Assembly (NCBI RefSeq): GCF_014203325.1
Contig: NZ_JACHIV010000001.1
Location: 4,589,501 to 4,653,500, forward strand
Reading direction: 5' to 3'
Source of the DNA: Saccharopolyspora gloriosae
GTDB lineage: Bacteria; Actinomycetota; Actinomycetes; Mycobacteriales; Pseudonocardiaceae
Length of the DNA stretch: 64,000 bases
Part shown: piece after piece, positions 57,254-64,000 of the stretch
Numbering within the stretch: the first letter of the stretch is position 1
Layout: every line of letters begins with the position of its first letter
Program-made: the position numbers and the translations under genes
The notes under the pieces: generated by a model
What the model was told of the DNA's origin: nothing
What the model saw: the letters and a program-made list of their open reading frames with translations, nothing else
Databases searched by the model: none

Positions 57254-57719
57254 GGTTGCCGCCCTCCCCGAGGGGTCCGCCTTCGCGCACGGCCTGCTCG
57301 ACCTCGTCGAAGACCGGGTCGCCGAGGAAGCTGCGGAAACCGAGGATGACCGCGGAACCGGTGTCCTCCCGCCGCGCCCGCTCCAGCAGCGTCTCCTGGC
57401 AGAGGATCAGGTCGGCGTCGGCCGGGATGTCACCGACGGAGGCGTGCGAGACCTTCACGTCGTAGGGCTTGAGCCTGCCCGCGAGCTGCGCGGCGACCAT
57501 GGCGCTGCTGCCCATCCCCGCGTCGCAGGCGATGACCACCTTGTGCACCGCAGAACCTTCGATCGTGCCCATCGAGCGCTCCTCTCCTTCCCGCCGGGCG
57601 TCTTCGACCTCGCTCGGCGGCACGGGCTCCTCCCGCAGCTCGTCGTGCGATCCGCGAACCCGGCGCTGGGCGAAGCCGATCGCGCGCAACCAGCGCGACG
57701 CCGCCGACCCGGCGCTCAT
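57243..57719 (-). CDS. PTS mannitol-type subunit IIB
   Basis: 158 residues. The IIB phosphocysteine is Cys65 in VVIACDAGMGSSAM, the mannitol-class signature. The ATG at 57719 overlaps the IIC stop as ATGA. About 50 residues precede the domain; this stretch is charged and may be a remnant of the linker that joins IIC and IIB in fused MtlA proteins. An internal Met50 just before the domain is an alternative start. Confidence 0.88.
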   Translation of the reverse strand: MSAGSAASRWLRAIGFAQRRVRGSHDELREEPVPPSEVEDARREGEERSMGTIEGSAVHKVVIACDAGMGSSAMVAAQLAGRLKPYDVKVSHASVGDIPADADLILCQETLLERARREDTGSAVILGFRSFLGDPVFDEVEQAVREGGPLGEGGNRGR

Positions 57720-58807
57720 CGGACCGCTCCACCGGTCGAGACGCCGTCCTCGCGCCTGCCGAGCTTCAGCACGACCGAGGCCACCAGGAACGACACCACC
57801 GCCGAGACCGCGATCCCGGCGATCACGCCCAGATAGCCGCCCTTCGGCGTCACCGCCAGCAGCGCCACCACGCTGCCCGGTGAGGGCGTGGCGACCAGAC
57901 CGGCTCCGGTCACGCTGAACACGAACAGCCCGGCCGCGCTGCCGGAAATGGTCGCCAGCAGCAACTTCGGCGCGGCCAGCACGTAGGGGAAGTAGATCTC
58001 GTGGATGCCGCCCAGGAACTGGATGACCAGCGCCCCCGGCGCGGTCGCGCGCATCGCGGCCGGCCCGAACACGGTGATCGCCAGCAGCACGCCGAAGCCC
58101 GGCCCCGGGTTGGGCTCGACGAGGAACTCGATGGCCTTGCCGTGCGCCAGCGACTCCGAGACGCCCAGCGGGCCGAGCACGCCGTGGTTGACGGCGTTGT
58201 TGAGGAACAGCACCTTCGCCGGTTCCACGATGATCGCCACCAGCGGCAGCAGGTGCATGTGCAGCAACGCCTGCACGCCGTGGCCGAGCGCCACGGTGAC
58301 GCTCTCGATCAGCGGCCCGATGGCCAGCAACCCCAGCACCGCGAAGATGCCGCCGATGATCCCGGAGGCGAAGTTGTCCACCAGCATCTTGAACGCCGGT
58401 GCCACCCGCTTGCCGACGGTGCCGTCGAACCGGCGCAGCACCCAGCCCGCCAGCGGCCCGACGATCATCGCGCCCAGGAACATCGGGATCTCGGCGCCGA
58501 TCGCGATGCCGATAGTGGCGACCGCGCCGACCACCGCGCCGCGCTGCCCGTGCACCTGGCGGCCACCGGTGTAACCGATCAGCACCGGCAGCAGCAGCGT
58601 GATCATCGGCTCTTTGAGCTGCGCCAGGTGGGCGTTCGGCCACCAGCCGGACGGGATGAACAGCGCGCTGATCAGCCCCCAGGCGATGAACGCGCCGATG
58701 TTGGGCATGACCATGCCGGCCAGCTGCCCGCCGAAACGCTGCACTACGACGCGAGCCCGCTGCGCCTGCGCCTTCGATCTCGAATCTTCGGTGACCGTCC
58801 CTGACAT
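57716..58807 (-). CDS. mtlA: PTS mannitol-type permease subunit IIC
   Basis: A 363-residue polytopic membrane protein with the IIC signatures of the mannitol family: NNAVNHGVLGPLG in the substrate region and GGIHEIYFPYVL near the end, with several hydrophobic segments. The start at 58807 has GGGAAG upstream; open frame before it runs into the phosphofructokinase gene and is not family sequence. It imports and phosphorylates a hexitol or related polyol together with IIA and IIB. Confidence 0.9.
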   Translation of the reverse strand: MSGTVTEDSRSKAQAQRARVVVQRFGGQLAGMVMPNIGAFIAWGLISALFIPSGWWPNAHLAQLKEPMITLLLPVLIGYTGGRQVHGQRGAVVGAVATIGIAIGAEIPMFLGAMIVGPLAGWVLRRFDGTVGKRVAPAFKMLVDNFASGIIGGIFAVLGLLAIGPLIESVTVALGHGVQALLHMHLLPLVAIIVEPAKVLFLNNAVNHGVLGPLGVSESLAHGKAIEFLVEPNPGPGFGVLLAITVFGPAAMRATAPGALVIQFLGGIHEIYFPYVLAAPKLLLATISGSAAGLFVFSVTGAGLVATPSPGSVVALLAVTPKGGYLGVIAGIAVSAVVSFLVASVVLKLGRREDGVSTGGAVR

Positions 58808-58871
58808 GGTTGTCACTTCCCGTACCTCGCCGACGCCGTTGTCCTCTGCCTCGCCGACCGCCTCCCCGCGC

Positions 58872-59819
58872 TCAGGGGTCCCGGTGCAGCCGACGGTCCC
58901 AGGGCACCCGGGACGCGACGCGCACCAGGTCCGGGCGCAGGTCGTGCGGTTGCGGCATGGCGCTACCCGGCAGCGAGGCCGCTGCCGCGCCCCAGGCCAC
59001 CGCGGTGACCAGCGCGGGCAGACCACCGCAGCCTTCGGAAAGATATCCGGCGAGTAAAGCGTCCCCGGCGCCGACGGTGTTCTGCGCGGTCACGGGCGCT
59101 TCGGCGTAGCAGTTCCCGTCGTGGCCGCGCAGCAGGGCTCCATCGGCTCCCAGGCTGGCCAGGACGGTGCCCGCACCGAGCTCCAACAGCTCATCGGCGG
59201 CGTCGGCCACGTCACCGATCGTTGTAATGGGGTGACCTACGGTCTCCTCCAGCTCCCGCAGGTTGGGCTTCACCAGGGCCGGTCCCGCCTGCACCGCTTC
59301 GCGCAGCGCGGGCCCGCTGGTGTCGACGACCACCGGCACCCCGAGCGAGCCGACCATCCGGATCAGCCCGGCGTAGTAGGCGCTGTCCACTCCGGGCGGC
59401 AGGCTGCCCGCGATGACGACCCAGTGCGCGCCTTCGGCCCCGCTCAGCACCGCTTCGGCCAAGGCGCGGGCGTCACCGTCGTCCAGCAGCGCACCGGGCT
59501 CGTTGAACTTGGTGACGGTGGCGTCCGGTTCGACGACGCTCATGTTGATGCGGACGGGTCCGACGGCGGGCACCCGCACGACGTCGATGCTGATGCCCGC
59601 GAGCAGCGCGACGAGCTGTTCGCCCTCGATGCCGCCGGCCGCGACGACCGCCCGCACGTCGACGCCGTGCAGGGCCAGCGCGCGAGCGACGTTGATGCCC
59701 TTGCCACCGGGGTCGACCCGGATGGACGAGGCCCGGTTCAGGCCGCCTCGGACGAGTTTGCGCACCTGCACGGTGCGGTCGAGGCTGGGGTTCGCCGTGA
59801 CGGTGACGATCACGCGCAC
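58872..59819 (-). CDS. fruK: 1-phosphofructokinase family sugar-phosphate kinase (PfkB family)
   Basis: A 315-residue PfkB-family kinase. DPGGKGINVARAL near the N terminus binds substrate, and NTVGAGDALLAGYL holds the catalytic Asp. GTG at 59819 (GGGGAGG three bases upstream) or GTG at 59813 may start it. It is the first gene of the sugar operon, 64 bases before IIC. FruK phosphorylates fructose-1-phosphate; the related tagatose-6-phosphate kinases look alike, and the mannitol-type PTS here makes the true substrate uncertain. Confidence 0.85.
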   Translation of the reverse strand: MRVIVTVTANPSLDRTVQVRKLVRGGLNRASSIRVDPGGKGINVARALALHGVDVRAVVAAGGIEGEQLVALLAGISIDVVRVPAVGPVRINMSVVEPDATVTKFNEPGALLDDGDARALAEAVLSGAEGAHWVVIAGSLPPGVDSAYYAGLIRMVGSLGVPVVVDTSGPALREAVQAGPALVKPNLRELEETVGHPITTIGDVADAADELLELGAGTVLASLGADGALLRGHDGNCYAEAPVTAQNTVGAGDALLAGYLSEGCGGLPALVTAVAWGAAAASLPGSAMPQPHDLRPDLVRVASRVPWDRRLHRDP

Positions 59820-59939
59820 AGCCCTCCCCTGGTTCGACTAGCACCCGGTGCGGCTGCTCAGCGCGGAGCGCGAGCGGCCGGCACCGGAAAGTTGACCTTG
59901 CAGCTCGATCACCCCGCGGGCAACCGATGCACAGCGGAT

Positions 59940-59955
59940 CTCAGGTTTTCCCGAA
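59940..59955. promoter_or_regulatory. Weak PimM-box-like sequence upstream of the sugar operon
   Basis: CTCAGGTTTTCCCGAA matches 13 of 16 positions of CTVGGGAWWTCCCBAG and lies about 120 bases before the kinase start. If real, it would tie sugar uptake to the antibiotic activator; chance occurrence is quite possible. The 209-base gap 59820-60028 shows nothing else clear. Confidence 0.22.
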
Positions 59956-60028
59956 AGATCTCCGGCCGGACCGGGTCCGTCCGATCGCGCCGTATCCGGC
60001 GCGGGCGAGCCCCCGACGGGGCCGCCGA

Positions 60029-60715
60029 TCACTTCACGTACTCCGGGAGCACGCGCGGCGGCCACTGGCCGACCCCGAGGATGCCCATCGAGTAGCCCTT
60101 CGAGACCAGGGCGGGACGGTTGGTGACCTTGAGCTTCCGCAGCAGCGTCGTCACGTGGTACTCGACGCCGCCCCGGCTCAGGTAGAGCTTCGCGGCCAGC
60201 TGCACCGTGGACTCGCCCGCCGCGACCCCTTCCAGGATCCGGGCGTCGACCTCGCTGAGCAGCTTCTCCTTGCCACCGACCATGGCGGAGCGCTGGGCCT
60301 CGTCGGGCTGCAGCAGGACCATCACGCCCTCGACGCGACCGGACTTGCCGGGCACCGCGATGCCGGTGAGCTCGCCGCCGAACAGCGCGTCCTTCGCCCC
60401 GATGGCGACCGCGTGCTCGACGAACCGCGGGTTGCGCCCCTCGGTGAGCCGGCCGAACTGGTACTGGAACTTGCCGCGCACGCTGGGGTGCAGGAAGTCG
60501 TAGAAGCTGCGCCCGCGCACGTCGGCGGCGCCGCGGCCGAACTGCTTGAAGAAGTACCGGTTCGCCTCCAGCACCCGCATGCCCGAGTCGAGGTTGGCCA
60601 TGCACATCCCGGATTGCTCGAACAACGACCGGAAGATGTCCCGGTAATCGTCACCGGAATCGTCTGTCGCTCCGGCAGGCGTGGCTCGCGCTCGCATGGT
60701 GCCGCTGGATGTCAT
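60029..60715 (-). CDS. pimM: PAS-LuxR transcriptional activator, PimM/NysRIV/AmphRIV type
   Basis: 228 residues: a PAS sensor domain (about 25-130; FEQSGMCMANLDSGMRVLEANRYF, then RGRSFYDFLHP) and a C-terminal LuxR helix-turn-helix (about 150-210; LAAKLYLSRGGVEYHVTTLLRKL), ending in PPRVLPEYVK. This domain order, length and tail are typical of the polyene PAS-LuxR activators, which bind a 16-bp palindrome in front of tailoring and PKS genes. The start at 60715 has AGAGGAA about 15 bases upstream, rather far; Met7 is an alternative. A good promoter lies at 60802-60831. It is the best single marker that the cluster makes a polyene. Confidence 0.95.
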   Translation of the reverse strand: MTSSGTMRARATPAGATDDSGDDYRDIFRSLFEQSGMCMANLDSGMRVLEANRYFFKQFGRGAADVRGRSFYDFLHPSVRGKFQYQFGRLTEGRNPRFVEHAVAIGAKDALFGGELTGIAVPGKSGRVEGVMVLLQPDEAQRSAMVGGKEKLLSEVDARILEGVAAGESTVQLAAKLYLSRGGVEYHVTTLLRKLKVTNRPALVSKGYSMGILGVGQWPPRVLPEYVK

Positions 60716-60801
60716 AGGAAATCGACCATTCCTCTCTGGCTGGCGAGAAACGCAGATCCATCATTTATTCGAATTCATTACCAGAATTCAACGACATCAT
60801 C

Positions 60802-60831
60802 AGACTATGGATCTAAAACCAAGCAAGTCAA
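60802..60831 (-). promoter_or_regulatory. Putative promoter of the PAS-LuxR gene
   Basis: On the minus strand TTGACT (60826-60831) and TAGTCT (60802-60807) are spaced by 18 bp, inside an AT-rich pocket (about 60740-60830) that stands out in this GC-rich window. The leader would be about 80 bases and contains two GAATTC palindromes separated by seven bases. Confidence 0.55.
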
Positions 60832-60876
60832 CAGCGCGCCTCCGCCGTCCTTAAGCCTGCGGTCAAGTCCGGTCCT

Positions 60877-60985
60877 GGTTCGGTTCGGTGCGGCCCCCTT
60901 CGGTTCGGTGGCCGATGAGCAGGCATTTCGCAACTCCGGTACCGAACCGTACCGCACCTCGGAGGGGGGTTCGGGTACGGTGCGG
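60877..60985. repeat. GGTTCGG-type repeat cluster upstream of the PAS-LuxR promoter
   Basis: Related units occur at 60877-60893 (GGTTCGGTTCGGTGCGG), 60899-60913 and 60968-60985 (GGTTCGGGTACGGTGCGG), with an inverted one at 60938-60958. Spacing and orientation suggest a regulator-binding array 50-150 bases above the promoter. The rest of the 60716-61141 gap holds no gene. Confidence 0.5.
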
Positions 60986-61141
60986 AGCCATGTGGGCCGC
61001 CACAGGGGCGGACACGAACCAACATCACGTGACCGCTCCGCTACATTTCCCGGCCGACGCTCCCACTTCTCGCGACCACCTGTGATCACCATGATCACCC
61101 AGCGCGCACGGCGTTGCCGCCGCCGCGGACGCGAACCGGGC

Positions 61142-63997
61142 TCAACCGTCCCGGTGATCCGCGCTCAACGCATTCGCCAAATCCGCGCGGCCATCGATGC
61201 CCAATTTTCGGTACGCGGCGGTGAGGTGCTTTTCCACCGCGCGCCTGCTCACCCGGAGTTCGTCCGCGATCTCCTGGTTCGTGCGGCCCAGCGCGGCCGA
61301 TTTCGCCACCGCCTCCTCACCTCGGGTCAGCACGCCGGAGAGCTCCACGGGGCCGGTCGCGCGATCGGAATGCGCGGCGGGCGGAATCCCCGGCTGCCAC
61401 GGCGCCCCGCAACGCGCCGCGAGCTGACCGCCCTCGGCCAGCAGCAGCTCGGACTCCACCGGGTCCCGTTCCTGCAGCGCCTCGCCGAGGGCGACCAGCG
61501 CGCTCGCCAGCTCCAGCCGGTCCGCGGCGGGCCGCAGCACCTGCACGGCCTCCCGCAGCATCTCCACGCCGCGCCCGCCGCCGGTCACCACCGCCCGCAC
61601 CCGCAACGCCCGGCCCAGCGGGGCCGCCGCGCCCCAGTCCCGAGCGCGCGCGTGCTCCTCCTCCGCGAGCTCCACCGCGGCACGGATGTCACCGAGCCGG
61701 TGGCGCAGCAGCGCCGCCGTCGGCCGCCACGAGTACGGCGCCGGGCCGTACCACCCGGCCTGCTCCAAGCGCCTGCCGCAGTCCAGCAGGTGCGTCAACG
61801 CCGAATGCGGATCTCCGTCCTCCAGGGCCATGCCGCTCTGCACCAGCCGCCGGGTCGCCATCGCCCGCAGATCGTCCGGTGAGTGCGGCAACCGCAGCAC
61901 CCGCTCGGAGAGCTCGCGGTCCCGCAGCCTGCGCGCCACGCCGCCCATCACGAACACCGGCGCCGCCATCGACTCGGGCAGGTCCGGTTCGGCGAGGTCC
62001 AGCGCCGTCATCGCGCTGCGCCGCGCCTGCGCGACCTGCCCCGCGTCCAGCAGCACCAGGCTGCGCTGCGCCGCCACCAGCGCCTCCATGCCGGTGGCCC
62101 GCTGGCGGCGGGCGTGGTCGGCGGCCAGCGCCAGCCACGACTCCAGCCCCTCCGGCGCCCCCGCCGACAGCAGGATGGCCGGCAGGTAGCGCAGCACCGA
62201 ATGCGTCTCCGCGCTGGAGTTCGCCGGTTCCTGCGCCAGCAGTTCCCGCGCCATCGCCGCCACTTCGGCCGCCCGCGGCGAGCCGGTCAGCGCCATCGAC
62301 GACAGCAGCACCACCCGCAGTTCCCGCTCCGCCGCTCCGGGGGCGCGCTGCCGGGCGTCCAGTTCGGCCATCCGAGCGGCCACCCCGGCGTGCGACGCGG
62401 GATCGTCGAGCACCGTGTAGCGGGCCCGCGCCTCCAGCCGCAGCGCCAGTTCCCGGTCCGGGCCCTCCAGCTGCTCCGCCGGGCCGTGCTCGGCCGCGAC
62501 GGTGCGGATCATCTCCGCCACCTGCGGCACCGCGCCCGCCACCGTCAGCGGGAGCCGCCCCAGCACCCCGGCCCGATCGCGGGTGTCCCGCAGCTGCGGC
62601 ACCGACTGCGTGATGTGCCGGATCGCGGCGGGCAGGTCGAAGCCCAGCTCGACGGAGCCGAGCTCCGCCAGCAGCCGCGCCCGGCCCATCCCGCCGGAGT
62701 CGAGGTCCAGCAGTGCCCGCCGCAGGTAGCGGGCGGCGGCCTCCGGTGAGCGGGGCAGCACGGTGTAGGCGGCCTCCCGCAACCGCTGCACCCCCCAGCT
62801 CGACAACGTGGAGTTCACCAGCAGCAGCTGGTCCCCCACCGGTTCCGGCGGGTAGCCGTGCCCATGCAGCAGCGCCGCCGCGCGCAGGTGCAGCCGGGTG
62901 TTGTCGTTCTCGGCCATCGACTCGTCGACGGCGGCGATCACGTCGTCGACCAGCATCTCCGCCGCGAGCCCGCCGCGGTCGTCGGGCACCGCGACCTCGA
63001 TCCGGTCCGGGCGCACCCGGAACCACGGTTCCAGCGCGCGCAGGGCCTGCTCGTAGCCGCCCGGCGTGAGCCCGGACAGGCGCTGCACCAACGTGGGGTC
63101 GGCGTGCTCGCCGAGCACCACGACGGCGCGGGCCACGTCGGCGGCGAGCTCCGTCGTGGACAGCGCCCGCACCAACCGGCGCCTGCGGTCGCCTTCGGCG
63201 AGCGCGCGCAGCAGCGGCAACGATCCCGGTCCGGCCCGCAGGCCTCGCGCGGCGGCCTGGTCGAGCAGGCTCACCAGGTCGCGCGGGTGGCCGCCGGTGA
63301 GTTCGTGGCACACGGCGGCGAACCCGTCGGCGTCCGCGGCGGGTTCGGCGGCCAGCCGGTCCCGCACGAGGGTGCCGGTCGCCGCCACCGACAGCGGTCC
63401 CGGCCGCACCCGGTGATCGGCCGCCGCGATGATCTCGCGGGTCAGCGCGGCCCGATCGCGCCCGGTGTCGGGGTCGAGCACCACCGCGATCAGCACCCGC
63501 ATGCCGCGCAGCCGTGCGATGAGGTACGCCAGGCAGCGCAGCGACGCGTCGTCGGCCCAGTGCAGGTCGTCGACCGCCAGCACCACCGCGTGCCGCGAGC
63601 TGGTGCTGACCAGCAACGCGTGCAGGGCGTGCAGCACCGAGACGGGAACGGTGGCCGGGTCGGCGCCGGGATCTTCGTCCGCGGGCGGCAGCGCCGCGTC
63701 CGGCGCCGGAGCGGAGTGCGCCGGGTGCTCGTCGGTTCCGGGCTCCCTGGCGAATTCGGACAGGCCGTGCAGCAACCGCCGCGCGAGCCCGAACCGGAAC
63801 GAGCGCTCGCTGGCGGCACCGCTGGCGCCGAGCACGTGCGCGCCTTCGGCGGCGGCAAGTTCCCGCAGCCGGTGCAGCAGGACCGATCGGCCGCTGCCCG
63901 CGTCGCCGCTGATGAGCACGAGCGAGCCGGCACCGCGCCGGACGGTCCGCACGGCGGAGTCCAGGACCGCGAGTTCCGCCTCGCGTTCGACGAGCAT
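61142..63997 (-). CDS. LAL-type LuxR family regulator (cluster regulator 2, start at window edge)
   Basis: 951 visible residues of a large ATP-binding LuxR regulator. The P-loop is GDAGSGRS (31-38, again Arg37 for lysine), Walker B is VVLAVDD (138-144), and the C-terminal helix-turn-helix is at about 890-945 (NQEIADELRVSRRAVEKHL). MLVEREAEL is a usual LAL beginning, so the ATG at 63995-63997 is probably the true start, but only three bases remain upstream and it cannot be verified. Length agrees with NysRI/AmphRI-type activators (about 950). It is codirectional with the PAS-LuxR gene 426 bases downstream. Confidence 0.88.
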   Translation of the reverse strand: MLVEREAELAVLDSAVRTVRRGAGSLVLISGDAGSGRSVLLHRLRELAAAEGAHVLGASGAASERSFRFGLARRLLHGLSEFAREPGTDEHPAHSAPAPDAALPPADEDPGADPATVPVSVLHALHALLVSTSSRHAVVLAVDDLHWADDASLRCLAYLIARLRGMRVLIAVVLDPDTGRDRAALTREIIAAADHRVRPGPLSVAATGTLVRDRLAAEPAADADGFAAVCHELTGGHPRDLVSLLDQAAARGLRAGPGSLPLLRALAEGDRRRRLVRALSTTELAADVARAVVVLGEHADPTLVQRLSGLTPGGYEQALRALEPWFRVRPDRIEVAVPDDRGGLAAEMLVDDVIAAVDESMAENDNTRLHLRAAALLHGHGYPPEPVGDQLLLVNSTLSSWGVQRLREAAYTVLPRSPEAAARYLRRALLDLDSGGMGRARLLAELGSVELGFDLPAAIRHITQSVPQLRDTRDRAGVLGRLPLTVAGAVPQVAEMIRTVAAEHGPAEQLEGPDRELALRLEARARYTVLDDPASHAGVAARMAELDARQRAPGAAERELRVVLLSSMALTGSPRAAEVAAMARELLAQEPANSSAETHSVLRYLPAILLSAGAPEGLESWLALAADHARRQRATGMEALVAAQRSLVLLDAGQVAQARRSAMTALDLAEPDLPESMAAPVFVMGGVARRLRDRELSERVLRLPHSPDDLRAMATRRLVQSGMALEDGDPHSALTHLLDCGRRLEQAGWYGPAPYSWRPTAALLRHRLGDIRAAVELAEEEHARARDWGAAAPLGRALRVRAVVTGGGRGVEMLREAVQVLRPAADRLELASALVALGEALQERDPVESELLLAEGGQLAARCGAPWQPGIPPAAHSDRATGPVELSGVLTRGEEAVAKSAALGRTNQEIADELRVSRRAVEKHLTAAYRKLGIDGRADLANALSADHRDG

Positions 63998-64000
63998 CCG

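Overview
The window is a high-GC actinomycete sequence (strong third-position GC, sparse GTG/TTG starts, LAL and PAS-LuxR regulators). A member of the Pseudonocardiales, for example Saccharopolyspora-like, is my guess, but no marker gene proves it. Most of it is one side of a modular type I polyketide cluster for a mycosamine-bearing, small polyene (pimaricin-type) macrolide.

Layout. 1-3654 (+): mycosaminyltransferase (5' truncated by the window), sugar aminotransferase, a P450 of the exocyclic-methyl-to-carboxyl type and its ferredoxin form one tight operon closed by a hairpin. 3787-6085 (+): an unexpected trio of a probably leaderless TetR regulator, an enoyl-CoA isomerase-like crotonase and a GNAT acetyltransferase. 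48238-6429 (-): three PKS genes in collinear order (six modules; one fully reducing module; one module plus thioesterase), followed by a second P450. 49890-48859 (-): GDP-mannose 4,6-dehydratase. 50464-52711 (+): acyl-CoA carboxyltransferase and type II thioesterase. 59819-52999 (-): an operon with 1-phosphofructokinase, split mannitol-type PTS (IIC, IIB, IIA) and a zinc dehydrogenase, followed by a LAL regulator. 60715-60029 (-): a PimM-type PAS-LuxR activator. 63997-61142 (-): a second LAL, reaching the window edge.

How it works together. GDP-mannose is dehydrated, then transaminated to GDP-mycosamine (the ketoisomerisation step has no visible gene), and transferred to the macrolactone. Reading the eight visible modules backwards from the thioesterase predicts C3-OH, saturated C4-C5, C7-OH, C9 ketone, C11-OH, C12 methyl (then carboxyl by the first P450), C13-OH, C15-OH (sugar site) and a C16=C17 alkene. 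This is the pimaricin pattern except at C2-C5, where the penultimate module carries an enoylreductase and the last dehydratase is degenerate, so there is no alkene for the pimaricin epoxidation. The loading module, the remaining polyene-forming modules and the exporters are outside the window.

Outside the genes the most striking feature is a family of five intergenic palindromic elements of about 150-190 bp at 6226, 13807, 48531, 50131 and 52812. Their long stems differ between copies but stay paired within each copy; one copy is bounded by 22-bp inverted repeats.
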